Position numbers and translations under genes: made by a program | Assembly (NCBI GenBank): GCA_902796025.1 | Contig: CADBNW010000217.1 | Location: 21,432 to 85,431, forward strand | Length of the DNA: 64,000 bases | Origin: an uncultured Eubacteriales bacterium | GTDB lineage: Bacteria > Bacillota > Clostridia > Christensenellales > Aristaeellaceae | Direction: 5' to 3' | Notes under the pieces: model-generated | What the model was told of the DNA's origin: nothing | The model's database searches: none | Seen by the model: only the letters and a program-made list of their open reading frames with translations | Part shown: one piece after another, positions 26,378-35,611 of the stretch | Layout of the letters: each line of letters begins with the position of its first letter | Numbering within the stretch: the first letter of the stretch is position 1

Positions 26378-27289
26378 ATGCACAAAGTATTTATTGACGG
26401 AGGCGCCGGAACCACGGGGCTTCGCCTGCGCGAGCGGCTGACGCAGCGGAAGGACATTGCGCTGATTGAGCTAAGCGATGAAATGCGAAAGGACGCAAAT
26501 GCCCGCAGGGACGCACTGAACGAGGCGGAGATCGCTTTTTTGTGCCTGCCGGATGACGCGGCCAGGGAGAGTGTTTCCCTGATCGAAAACCCGCTTGTAC
26601 GGGTGATCGACACCTCTACAGCCCACAGAGTGGCGCAAGGCTGGGCGTACGGCTTGGCGGAATTGACCGGGCAGAGGGAAAGGATCGCCTCCTCCCTTCG
26701 CGTAGCTAATCCCGGCTGCCACGCAAGTGGCTTTATCGCGCTGATCGCGCCGTTGGTGGAAGCGGGCCTCATCAAAAAGGACGAGCATCTCAGCTGCTTT
26801 TCTCTGACCGGCTATTCCGGCGGGGGCAAAAAGATGATCGCTCAGTATGAAAGCGAGAGCAGGGATCTCCTTTTGAATGCGCCCCGCCAGTACGGGCTTT
26901 CCCAAGCGCACAAGCATCTTCCGGAAATGACCTATTACAGCGGCCTTGATGCGGCACCTGCCTTCTGCCCGGTGGTCGCGCCGTTTTACAGCGGCATGGA
27001 GGTCGCAGTGCTGGTTTTTGGTGTGCAGCCTGAAAGGGCAAAAGAGGTCTACCGCCAAAAATATGCTGGCGGCCTGATACGCTTTAAAGAGGAAAGCGAC
27101 GAGCAGGGCTTTCTTTCCGCCGCGGCCTACAGCGGGAAAGACGATATGGAAATCAGCGTCCACGGAAACGACGAGCGCCTTTTGCTGGTTGCGCGCTTTG
27201 ACAACCTCGGCAAGGGCGCCTCGGGCGCAGCGATACAGAACATGAACATCATGCTGGGCTTAAACGAGTCCACCGGGCTTGCACTGTGA
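26378..27289 (+). CDS. argC: N-acetyl-gamma-glutamyl-phosphate reductase, short (type 2) form
   Basis: Reduces N-acetylglutamyl phosphate to the semialdehyde with NADPH, the third step to ornithine. The N-terminus VFIDGGAGTTGLRLRERL is a Rossmann dinucleotide-binding start. The active-site cysteine is Cys114 in NPGCHASGF, and IDTSTAHR and GYSGGGKKM are conserved. At 303 residues, and with this N-terminus, it fits the shorter argC subgroup (TIGR01851) rather than the 340-350-residue form more usual in Bacillota. AAGGA lies about ten bases before the ATG. It is first in the arg-car unit. Confidence 0.92.
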   Translation: MHKVFIDGGAGTTGLRLRERLTQRKDIALIELSDEMRKDANARRDALNEAEIAFLCLPDDAARESVSLIENPLVRVIDTSTAHRVAQGWAYGLAELTGQRERIASSLRVANPGCHASGFIALIAPLVEAGLIKKDEHLSCFSLTGYSGGGKKMIAQYESESRDLLLNAPRQYGLSQAHKHLPEMTYYSGLDAAPAFCPVVAPFYSGMEVAVLVFGVQPERAKEVYRQKYAGGLIRFKEESDEQGFLSAAAYSGKDDMEISVHGNDERLLLVARFDNLGKGASGAAIQNMNIMLGLNESTGLAL

Positions 27290-27306
27290 GCGGAAGGGAG
27301 CAAAAG

Positions 27307-28521
27307 ATGAAACAAATCGAGGGCGGCGTCTGCGCCGCAAAGGGCTTTACGGCAAACGGCATCCACTGCGGCATCCGTAAAAACCGATCCAAGCGGGATC
27401 TGGCGCTGATCTACTCCTCAACGCGGGCAGCCTGCGCGGCGGTGTACACGCAAAACCTCGTAAAGGGCGCGCCGCTCAAGCTCACAAAGGAGCATCTTTC
27501 GGACGGCTGGGCGCAGGCGATCATCTGTAACAGCGGAAACGCCAATACCTGCAACGCAAACGGGCGCGAAATCGCCGAGGGCATGAGTGAGCTTGTAAGC
27601 AAGCGCCTTGGCATAAAGGCTCAGGACGTGGTCGTGGCCTCCACGGGCGTGATCGGTCAGCCCATGAGCCTTGAGCCGATCGAAAAAGGCATCGGCGCGC
27701 TTACAGACGGGCTCAGCCGTGACGGCTGCGAAAAAGCGGCGGAGGGCATCATGACCACGGACACGGTCAAAAAGGAGATGGCCGTGGAGTTTACCCTGGG
27801 CGGCAAGACCTGCCGCATGGGCGGCATCGCCAAGGGCAGCGGCATGATCCACCCAAACATGGCGACGATGCTGGTGTTTATCACGACGGACGCTGCGATC
27901 TCGGCAGAAATGCTGCAAAAGGCGCTCTCGGGCAACGTGCAAAACACCTTCAACATGCTCTCCATCGACGGCGACACCTCTACAAACGACATGGTCGTAG
28001 TGATGGCAAACGGCCAGGCAGAAAACGAAGAAGTGAACGGCGAAGGAGAGGATTTTGATAGATTCATGCAGGCGCTGAACACCATCAACGTTGGCCTGTG
28101 CCGCATGATCGCGGGAGACGGCGAGGGAGCGACCAAGCTGCTTGAGTGCAAGGTAAGCGGCGCGTCAGACAAAAGCACTGCCCGCACGGTGGCAAAGAGC
28201 GTGATCTGCTCCTCCCTGCTAAAGGCCGCGATGTTTGGCGCGGACGCAAACTGGGGGCGCGTATTGTGCGCCATCGGCTACAGCGGAGCTCAACTGGACG
28301 TTGATAAAATAGACGTATCCTTTCAAAGCGATGCTGGCCTGATCGAGGTATGCAAAAATGGCGCGGGCGTGGACTTTGACGAGGCGCTTGCCAAAAAGAT
28401 CCTAAGTGAAAAGGAAATCGACATTCTGGTGGAGCTCAACAGCGGCGCTTTTTCCGCGGACGCCTGGGGCTGCGATCTTACCTACGATTATGTGAAGATC
28501 AACGGCGATTACCGCACCTGA
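27307..28521 (+). CDS. argJ: Glutamate N-acetyltransferase/amino-acid acetyltransferase ArgJ
   Basis: Transfers acetyl from N-acetylornithine to glutamate, recycling the acetyl group; the bifunctional form also uses acetyl-CoA. The self-cleavage site is NMATMLVF, with the nucleophile Thr187 following the cleaved Ala. TGVIGQPM and the C-terminal SGAFSADAWGCDLTYDYVKING are typical. At 404 residues it is full length. The start at 27307 has GGAAGGGAG six bases upstream; the GTG at 27286 would overlap argC. Its presence explains the lack of argE here. Confidence 0.95.
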   Translation: MKQIEGGVCAAKGFTANGIHCGIRKNRSKRDLALIYSSTRAACAAVYTQNLVKGAPLKLTKEHLSDGWAQAIICNSGNANTCNANGREIAEGMSELVSKRLGIKAQDVVVASTGVIGQPMSLEPIEKGIGALTDGLSRDGCEKAAEGIMTTDTVKKEMAVEFTLGGKTCRMGGIAKGSGMIHPNMATMLVFITTDAAISAEMLQKALSGNVQNTFNMLSIDGDTSTNDMVVVMANGQAENEEVNGEGEDFDRFMQALNTINVGLCRMIAGDGEGATKLLECKVSGASDKSTARTVAKSVICSSLLKAAMFGADANWGRVLCAIGYSGAQLDVDKIDVSFQSDAGLIEVCKNGAGVDFDEALAKKILSEKEIDILVELNSGAFSADAWGCDLTYDYVKINGDYRT

Positions 28522-28535
28522 GGAGGGCATGGTAT

Positions 28536-29417
28536 ATGGAAGGAACGCTTACCAACCACGAACGCGCAGAGGTGCTGACCCAGGCGCTGCCCTACATCCA
28601 GCGCTACACCGGCAAGACCGTCGTCATAAAGTACGGCGGAAACGCGATGGTGAACGAAAGCCTGAAGCAGCAGGTCATGGAGGATGTGGTGCTTTTGTGG
28701 CTGATCGGGGTAAAGGTCGTGCTGGTGCACGGAGGCGGGCCGGATATCAGCGAGCTTATGAAGCGGCTTGGCAAGCAGCCGCAGTTTATCGACGGCCTGC
28801 GCGTGACCGACGCGGAGACGGTGGACATCGCGCAGATGGTGCTGGCGGGGCGCATCAACAAAACGCTGGTAAATCTGCTTGAAATGAAGGGCGGCCGCGC
28901 CATCGGTCTAAGCGGTGTTGACGACCGCATGATCGAGGCGGACTTCCGAGACGAGCGGCTGGGATACGTGGGGCGCATCACAAAGATCAATATTCGGCCG
29001 GTAGTGGACATCATGGACAAGGGGTATATCCCTGTCATTTCCACTCTGGGCTGCGACGCGCGGGGCAACGTTTTCAACATCAACGGCGATACCGCCGCCG
29101 CCCGGATCGCGGGCGCGCTTGGCGCGGAGGAGCTCATCATGATGACGGATATCGCGGGCATCCAGCTGGACAAGGACGATCCCTCGACCTTGATCCCCGA
29201 AATCAATCTTGCGCGCATCGACCAGCTAAAGCGCGAGGGCGTGATCACGGGAGGAATGATCCCCAAGGTGGATTGCTGCATCACGGCGTTGGGCGAGGGC
29301 GTAAAGCAGGCAGTCATCATGGACGGGCGCGTGCCCCACTCGATCTTGATGGAGCTATTGACAGACGAGGGCGCGGGCACGCTGGTAAAGGAGGATGTGC
29401 ATGGCTATCAGTCTTAA
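28536..29417 (+). CDS. argB: Acetylglutamate kinase
   Basis: Phosphorylates N-acetylglutamate. It shows KTVVIKYGGNAM near residue 30, VHGGGPDIS, and TDIAGIQLDKDDPS and GVITGGMIPK for nucleotide and substrate binding. At 293 residues, and with an N-terminal helix (TNHERAEVLTQALPYIQRY), it has the form usually inhibited by arginine through a hexamer; that is a family expectation. GAGGAGGG lies eight bases before the ATG. It overlaps argF by 17 bases. Confidence 0.96.
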   Translation: MEGTLTNHERAEVLTQALPYIQRYTGKTVVIKYGGNAMVNESLKQQVMEDVVLLWLIGVKVVLVHGGGPDISELMKRLGKQPQFIDGLRVTDAETVDIAQMVLAGRINKTLVNLLEMKGGRAIGLSGVDDRMIEADFRDERLGYVGRITKINIRPVVDIMDKGYIPVISTLGCDARGNVFNINGDTAAARIAGALGAEELIMMTDIAGIQLDKDDPSTLIPEINLARIDQLKREGVITGGMIPKVDCCITALGEGVKQAVIMDGRVPHSILMELLTDEGAGTLVKEDVHGYQS

Positions 29418-30405
29418 GGGCAGAAGCTTTTTGACGCTGATCGATTATTCGGCGGAGGAAATAGAAGCCTTATTGTGCCTTGCGGCGCGCCTGAAGGCCG
29501 ACAAAAAGGTGGGGCGGGCGCACAGGCTGTGCGAGGGAAAAAGCGTCGCGCTGATATTCGAAAAGACCTCCACCCGCACGCGCTGCGCCTTTGAAGTTGC
29601 CGCGTTCGATCTTGGCATGCACGCGGTATATCTGGATCCCAGCGCATCCCAGATCGGCAAAAAGGAATCCATGGCCGACACTGCGCGGGTGCTGGGGCGC
29701 ATGTTTGACGGCATCGAGTACCGGGGCTACGGGCAGGAGCGCATGGAAGCGCTTGCAAAATACGCGGGCGTCCCTGTGTGGAACGGGCTGACGAACGAAT
29801 ACCATCCCACCCAGGTGCTTGCGGACATGCTGACCATACAGGAGCACTTTGGCTCGCTGAAGGGAAAAAAGCTCGTCTTTATGGGCGATGCGAGATACAA
29901 TATGGCTGCGTCCCTCATGATCGGCTGCGCAAAGCTGGGGCTTCATTTTACTGCGTGCGCGCCGAAGGAATATTTTCCGGGCGACGCGCTGGTAGAAAAA
30001 TGCAAAAGCTGGGGAAGGGACAGCAGTGCTAAAATCGAGCTCGTCACAGAACCTGAAAAAGCGGTATGCGGCGCGGATGTGATCTACACGGACGTTTGGG
30101 TCTCCATGGGCGAGGATGCGGGCGTATGGCAAAAGCGGATTGAGGATCTTACGCCTTACAGGGTGACAAGGGCGCTGATGGAAAAGGCGGGCCCTGGCTG
30201 CCGCTTTATGCACTGCCTGCCCTCCTTCCACGATCTTGGAACGCAGACGGGGCAGGAGATCTATCAGAAATATGGCATCGACTGCATGGAAGTGACGGAC
30301 GAAGTGTTCGAGGGCGCGCAGTCCATCGTATTTGACGAAGCGGAGAACCGCATGCACACCATCAAGGCGGTAATGGCGGCCACGCTTGCGGACGCGTTCA
30401 ACTAA
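29401..30405 (+). CDS. argF: Ornithine carbamoyltransferase
   Basis: Joins carbamoyl phosphate to ornithine, giving citrulline. The carbamoyl-phosphate loop is KTSTRTRCAFE, HPTQ follows in NEYHPTQVLAD, and the ornithine-binding HCLP motif is in RFMHCLPSFHD. At 334 residues it is normal. The ATG at 29401 has AAGGAGG six bases upstream, whereas the one at 29395 is directly next to it. Its carbamoyl phosphate comes from the two genes that follow. argG and argH are not in the window. Confidence 0.95.
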   Translation: MAISLKGRSFLTLIDYSAEEIEALLCLAARLKADKKVGRAHRLCEGKSVALIFEKTSTRTRCAFEVAAFDLGMHAVYLDPSASQIGKKESMADTARVLGRMFDGIEYRGYGQERMEALAKYAGVPVWNGLTNEYHPTQVLADMLTIQEHFGSLKGKKLVFMGDARYNMAASLMIGCAKLGLHFTACAPKEYFPGDALVEKCKSWGRDSSAKIELVTEPEKAVCGADVIYTDVWVSMGEDAGVWQKRIEDLTPYRVTRALMEKAGPGCRFMHCLPSFHDLGTQTGQEIYQKYGIDCMEVTDEVFEGAQSIVFDEAENRMHTIKAVMAATLADAFN

Positions 30406-30422
30406 GCAAAGGGATGATATCC

Positions 30423-31496
30423 ATGTCGAAGCGATATTTGATTTTGGCAGACGGCAGCGTTTACGAGGGCGAGGCCTTCGGCTACGAGGGCGAGGCGCTG
30501 GGCGAACTGGTGTTCAATACGGGCGTCGTGGGCTATATTGAGACGCTGACCGATCCAAGCTACTATGGGCAGATCATCATGCAGACCTTCCCGCTGATCG
30601 GCAACTACGGCATCATCGAAGAGGACTTCGAGGGCAGATGCCTTTGCAGCGGCTATGTCGTGCGCTCCTGGTGCCAGACGCCAAGCAATTTCAGAAGCGA
30701 GTACGACCTGGACGCGTTTTTGAAGCGTCACAAGGTGCCTGGCATTTGCGGGCTGGATACCCGCGCCATCACCCAGCACATAAGAGACCGGGGCGTGATG
30801 GGCGCGATGCTGTCAAATGCCCCCAAGGCGGATCTGGAGGGCCTTCGTGCCTTCAAGATCCAAAACGCCGTTTCGCACGCTGCGGCAAACGATACATTGA
30901 TCTACCCCGCGAAGGGGGAGAAGCTTTTCAGCGTGACGCTTGTGGACTACGGCACAAAAAAGGGCATCATAAGGGAATTGAATCAAAGGGGCTGCGAGGT
31001 CACGGTAGTTCCGCCCTCCATGACGGCAGATGAGATTCTTTCCATGAAGCCGGACGGCGTGATGCTTTCAAACGGCCCGGGCGATCCGGCGGAGAACGAG
31101 GAATGCATCGCCCAGATCGCCCGTTTACTTGGAAAGCTGCCGATGTTTGGCCTGTGCCTTGGCCATCAGATGATGGCGATCGCAGCGGGCGGCAAAACCA
31201 TCAAGCTCAAATACGGCCACCGGGGCGGCAATCAGCCAGTCACCGACGTAAAGACCGGGCACACCTACATTACCAGCCAAAACCATGGATACGCGGTGGA
31301 CGCAGACAGCCTGAAAACGGGTGTGGTACGCTTTGTAAACGCAAATGACCTGACCTGCGAGGGCGTGGATTATCCGGAGCAATGCGCCTTCGGGGTGCAG
31401 TTTCATCCCGAGGCCTGCGCGGGGCCTCGTGATACTGCCAAACTCTTTGACCGCTTTACGCGCATGATGGGAGGGAAGAGCTTTGCCGCTGAATAA
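30423..31496 (+). CDS. carA: Carbamoyl phosphate synthase small subunit
   Basis: The glutamine amidotransferase subunit that feeds ammonia to CarB. The N-terminal CPSase domain has LADGSVYEGEAFG and GYIETLTDPSYYGQI. The class I glutaminase has its nucleophile Cys245 in FGLCLGHQMM and the His/Glu pair in VQFHPEACAG. The length is 357 residues. I start it at 30423, with AAAGGG about ten bases upstream, rather than at the ATG at 30414. The end overlaps carB by 14 bases. Confidence 0.96.
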   Translation: MSKRYLILADGSVYEGEAFGYEGEALGELVFNTGVVGYIETLTDPSYYGQIIMQTFPLIGNYGIIEEDFEGRCLCSGYVVRSWCQTPSNFRSEYDLDAFLKRHKVPGICGLDTRAITQHIRDRGVMGAMLSNAPKADLEGLRAFKIQNAVSHAAANDTLIYPAKGEKLFSVTLVDYGTKKGIIRELNQRGCEVTVVPPSMTADEILSMKPDGVMLSNGPGDPAENEECIAQIARLLGKLPMFGLCLGHQMMAIAAGGKTIKLKYGHRGGNQPVTDVKTGHTYITSQNHGYAVDADSLKTGVVRFVNANDLTCEGVDYPEQCAFGVQFHPEACAGPRDTAKLFDRFTRMMGGKSFAAE

Positions 31497-34400
31497 AGAC
31501 ATCAAAAAGGTGCTGATGATCGGCTCTGGGCCCATCGTGATCGGACAGGCGGCGGAATTCGACTACGCGGGAGCGCAGGCCTGCCGTGTGCTGAAGGCAG
31601 CCGGGGTCAACGTGGTGCTGGTAAACTCCAACCCCGCGACTATCATGACGGATAAGGCGCTGGCGGACGAAATCTATCTGGAGCCCCTGACCGCCGAAAC
31701 GGTAAAGCGCATCATCCTTAAGGAACAGCCGGACAGCATGCTGGCGGGCCTTGGCGGACAGACTGGCCTTACCCTTGCGATGCAGCTGAGCCGCGAGGGC
31801 TTTTTGGACGCGCACGGCGTAAAGCTGATCGGCACGAACGCCGAGGCCATCGAAAAGGCGGAGGACAGGCAGGCTTTCAAGGACACCATGCTGGAAATCG
31901 GCGAGCCAGTCATTCCCTCGGACATTGCAAACGACGCAGGCACCGCGCTTGCCATCGCGCATGAGATCGGCTATCCTGTGATCATTCGCCCCGCCTTTAC
32001 CCTGGGCGGCACCGGCGGAGGCGTAGCGTACAACGACGAGGAAATGCGCACCGTGGCGCAGGCGGGACTGGACGCCTCCCCGATCACGCAGATTTTGGTG
32101 GAAAAGTACATCGCCGGCTGGAAGGAGATCGAATTTGAGGTCATGCGGGATGCCATCGGCAACGTGATCGCCATCTGCAGCATGGAAAATGTGGATCCGG
32201 TGGGCGTGCACACCGGCGACAGCATCGTGGTGGCCCCGGCGCTTACCCTGAGCAACAGGGAGTACCAGATGCTGCGCTCCGCGGCGCTAAACATCATAAA
32301 TGCCCTTGGCATCATGGGCGGCTGCAACTGCCAGTTTGCGCTGGATCCAAACAGCATGGACTACGCGGTGATCGAGGTAAACCCAAGGGTCAGCCGCTCT
32401 TCCGCCCTGGCCAGCAAGGCAACCGGCTATCCCATTGCGAAGGTGACGACGCAAATCGCCCTGGGCTACAATCTGGACGAGATCAAAAACGAGATCACCG
32501 GCAAAACCTGCGCCTGCTTTGAGCCCACGGTGGATTACGTGGTGGTCAAGTTCCCCAAATGGCCCTTTGACAAGTTCAACACCGCGCGCCGCCGCCTGGG
32601 CACGCAGATGAAGGCAACGGGCGAGGTGATGGCGATCGCAACCTGCTTTGAGATGGCGCTTATGAAGGTGGTGCGGGGCGCGGAGATCGGCCTGGACACG
32701 CTGAACAAGGCTCCCCTCGATCAAAGAGATGTGCGTAAGCGCCTGAGCGACATGGACGACAACCGCATCTTTACCTGCTTTGAGGCCATCAAGGCGGGCG
32801 TGAGCGTCGATGAGATCTTTGAAATCACCCGCATAGACCGCTGGTTTTTGAACCGGCTAAAGCATCTTGCTGAGTATGAAGAAAGCATAAAGCAGGGCTT
32901 GAGCGATGAAGCGTATTTAGAGGGCAAAAGGCTTGGCTATACGGACAAGGCCCTTACTTGCCTGTCCGGCAGAAAGGAGCTGCCGGGCAGATCTGCCGTT
33001 TACAAAATGGTGGATACCTGCGCTGCAGAATTTGACGCCGAAACACCGTACTTTTATTCTGCCTACGACACGGTCTGCGATTCCAGAAGCTTTAAGCGCT
33101 CCGGCCGCCCTTGCGTGATGGTGCTGGGCTCTGGACCGATCCGCATCGGGCAGGGCATCGAATTTGACTATTCCTCCGTGCACTGCGTGTGGACGCTGCG
33201 GGATATGGGCTATGACGTGGTGATCGTAAACAACAACCCGGAGACCGTCTCCACCGATTACGACACCGCGGACAGGCTGTACTTTGAACCCCTGACGCCC
33301 GAGGACGTAATGAACATCATCCGGGTGGAAAAGCCTGTTGGCGTCGTGGTGGCCTTTGGCGGACAGACCGCGATCAAGCTGACAAAGTTTCTGGACGAGC
33401 AGCACATACCGATCCTTGGCACCTCCGCCGACGGCATCGACCTTGCGGAGGACCGGGCGCGCTTTGACGCGCTGCTTGAGAGCTTTGGCATACGCCGTCC
33501 AAGCGGTATGGGCGTGCGCACGATGGAGGAGGCGCTGGACGCCGCAAGGAAGCTTGGGTATCCTGTGCTTTTGCGCCCGTCCTACGTAATCGGCGGCCAG
33601 AACATGACCATCAGCCGCAGCGACCATCAGACACAGGATTACATGCAGCGCATCCTGGCAGGCGGCATCGATAACCCCGTGCTGGTGGATAAGTACATGC
33701 CCGGCATCGAACTGGAGGTGGACGTGATCTCAGACGGCCAGGACGTGCTGATCCCCGGCATCATGGAGCACATCGAGCGCGCGGGCGTGCATAGCGGCGA
33801 CTCCATCGCCGTGTATCCGCCCTACAATCTGGACGACCGCTACATACAAAAGATCTGCGACAGCTCCAAAAAGCTCGCGCTCGCGCTTGGCACGAAGGGC
33901 CTTGTAAACATCCAGTATCTGATCTACGAGGATGAACTGTATGTGATCGAGGTAAACCCAAGGGCCTCCAGAACCGTGCCCTACATCAGCAAGGTGACGA
34001 ATGTGCCCATGGTGCAGCTGGCGGCGCAGGTGATGCTGGGCGCGAAATTGGAGGAGCTTGGCTGCGGAACGGGACTAAACCGCACGCCGCCGTATTACGC
34101 TGTGAAGGTGCCGGTCTTCTCCTTTGAAAAGCTAAGCGACGCAAACTCCATTCTGGGGCCGGAAATGAAATCCACGGGCGAGGTGCTGGGCATTGGCAAA
34201 ACGATGCCGGAGGCGCTGTTCAAGGGCCTTACCGCGGCGGGCTTCAAGGTGCCGTCGCCGGAAAAGGCCAGCAGCACGGGCGTGCTTTTGAGCGTGGAGG
34301 AGACCGACTATCAGGAGATCATCCAGCTTGCCAAGCGCTTTTACGATCTGGGCATGGGACTGTACGCCACCACAGGCACGGCGGGCGCGATCGCAAGCCT

Positions 34401-35514
34401 CGGCATCCCCGTACAGGCAGTAAAAAACGCAAGCGAGAGCGACGACATAACCCGCCTGATGGCGTCTGGGAGCCTGAGCTACATCGTATATACCGGCGCG
34501 GTAAAGGACGCGACCATTGGCGATTACACGGTATTGCACCGCAAGGCGATGCTGCTTGGCATCCCGTGCCTTACGTCCCTGGACACGGCAAACGCCCTTG
34601 CGGACATCATCGAAAGCCGCTTTACGGCCTACAGCGTGGAGCTTGTGGACATCAACAATATGCGCGCCTGGCGGCAGAAGATCCACTTTGCAAAGCTTCA
34701 GTCCTGCGGCAACGACTGCATCTATATCGAAAACTTTGACGGCAGCATCACCTGCCCGGAGTCGCTGTGCGTGGAGCTGTGCAGGCAGCATTACGGCATC
34801 GGCGGCGACGGCATCGTGCTGATCGAAAAATCAAAGCTCGCGGACGTCAAAATGCGCGCCTTCAACCGCGACGGCAGCGAAGGCCTGATGGCTGGAAACA
34901 GCCTTCGCTGTGTGGCCAAGTACGTATACGACAAAGGCTATGTGCGCTCTCAGGTGATGAGCATCGAAACGGCAACGGGCGTTACGCACCTAAAGCTGTA
35001 TTTAAAGGATGGCAAGGTGAGCACCGTTTCGGCCAAGGTCGCCAATGTGTGCTTTGACGCGCGCAAGATCCCCGTGCGCACGGAGAAATCCTGCTTGGTC
35101 GACGAAGAGCTGATGCTTGGGGGCGAAAAGCTGCGCGTCACCTGCGTAAACGTTGGAAATCCCCATGCGGTCATCTTTACAGACCAGCTGGACGCCGTGA
35201 ACGTAAAGGAAAAGGGCACGCGGATCGAATACGCGGACATCTTCCCGGAGCGCGTGAACGTGGAGTGGGTAAGGGTCATAAACCGCACCACGCTGCGCGT
35301 TCGCGTATGGGAGCGGGGAAGCGGCGAGACCTTGGCCTGCGGGACCGGCGCATGCGCGGCAGCTGTGGCCGCGGTGCGCCTGGGACTATGCGACAGGGGG
35401 CGCGACATCACCGTAAAGCTTCCCGGCGGAGATCTTACTGTGAACACCGATGGCAGCGCCATCACGCTTACGGGCAGCGCCGTAATGGTGTTTGAGGGAG
35501 ACTTCGAGTACTAA
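31483..35514 (+). CDS. carB: CarB-DapF fusion: carbamoyl phosphate synthase large subunit + diaminopimelate epimerase-like domain
   Basis: A 1343-residue fusion read from a TTG start with GGAGGG seven bases upstream. Residues 1 to about 1059 are a complete CarB: two ATP-grasp halves (GSGPIVIGQAAEFDYAG and GSGPIRIGQGIEFDYSS open them) and an MGS allosteric domain (LYATTGTAGAI). The frame continues without a stop into a full-length DapF-like domain (about 1060-1343) with SCGNDCIYI, GIGGDGIVLIE, NVGNPHAVIF and ERGSGETLACGTGACAA. The second catalytic cysteine is Cys1286. The first catalytic position, normally MCGNG, reads MAGNS here: Ala1137 replaces the Cys. Either epimerase activity is lost or chemistry is changed. 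It closes the arg-car unit. Confidence 0.93.
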   Translation: MPLNKDIKKVLMIGSGPIVIGQAAEFDYAGAQACRVLKAAGVNVVLVNSNPATIMTDKALADEIYLEPLTAETVKRIILKEQPDSMLAGLGGQTGLTLAMQLSREGFLDAHGVKLIGTNAEAIEKAEDRQAFKDTMLEIGEPVIPSDIANDAGTALAIAHEIGYPVIIRPAFTLGGTGGGVAYNDEEMRTVAQAGLDASPITQILVEKYIAGWKEIEFEVMRDAIGNVIAICSMENVDPVGVHTGDSIVVAPALTLSNREYQMLRSAALNIINALGIMGGCNCQFALDPNSMDYAVIEVNPRVSRSSALASKATGYPIAKVTTQIALGYNLDEIKNEITGKTCACFEPTVDYVVVKFPKWPFDKFNTARRRLGTQMKATGEVMAIATCFEMALMKVVRGAEIGLDTLNKAPLDQRDVRKRLSDMDDNRIFTCFEAIKAGVSVDEIFEITRIDRWFLNRLKHLAEYEESIKQGLSDEAYLEGKRLGYTDKALTCLSGRKELPGRSAVYKMVDTCAAEFDAETPYFYSAYDTVCDSRSFKRSGRPCVMVLGSGPIRIGQGIEFDYSSVHCVWTLRDMGYDVVIVNNNPETVSTDYDTADRLYFEPLTPEDVMNIIRVEKPVGVVVAFGGQTAIKLTKFLDEQHIPILGTSADGIDLAEDRARFDALLESFGIRRPSGMGVRTMEEALDAARKLGYPVLLRPSYVIGGQNMTISRSDHQTQDYMQRILAGGIDNPVLVDKYMPGIELEVDVISDGQDVLIPGIMEHIERAGVHSGDSIAVYPPYNLDDRYIQKICDSSKKLALALGTKGLVNIQYLIYEDELYVIEVNPRASRTVPYISKVTNVPMVQLAAQVMLGAKLEELGCGTGLNRTPPYYAVKVPVFSFEKLSDANSILGPEMKSTGEVLGIGKTMPEALFKGLTAAGFKVPSPEKASSTGVLLSVEETDYQEIIQLAKRFYDLGMGLYATTGTAGAIASLGIPVQAVKNASESDDITRLMASGSLSYIVYTGAVKDATIGDYTVLHRKAMLLGIPCLTSLDTANALADIIESRFTAYSVELVDINNMRAWRQKIHFAKLQSCGNDCIYIENFDGSITCPESLCVELCRQHYGIGGDGIVLIEKSKLADVKMRAFNRDGSEGLMAGNSLRCVAKYVYDKGYVRSQVMSIETATGVTHLKLYLKDGKVSTVSAKVANVCFDARKIPVRTEKSCLVDEELMLGGEKLRVTCVNVGNPHAVIFTDQLDAVNVKEKGTRIEYADIFPERVNVEWVRVINRTTLRVRVWERGSGETLACGTGACAAAVAAVRLGLCDRGRDITVKLPGGDLTVNTDGSAITLTGSAVMVFEGDFEY

Positions 35515-35525
35515 AAAGCAAAAAG

Positions 35526-35561
35526 AAGGGAACAGAGGCGTAACGGCCCCTGTTCTCTTTT
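35526..35561. terminator. Bidirectional terminator between carB-dapF and GH88
   Basis: GGGAACAGAGGC (35528-35539) pairs, with a bulge, with GCCCCTGTTC (35546-35555), followed by TCTTTTG. On the other strand the stem is followed by a CTTTTTGC tract. It sits between two convergent genes. Confidence 0.75.
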
Positions 35562-35611
35562 GCTGTCAAATAAGGGTACAGAGCTTTATCTGCAAGCCAG
35601 GAAGAATCGGA

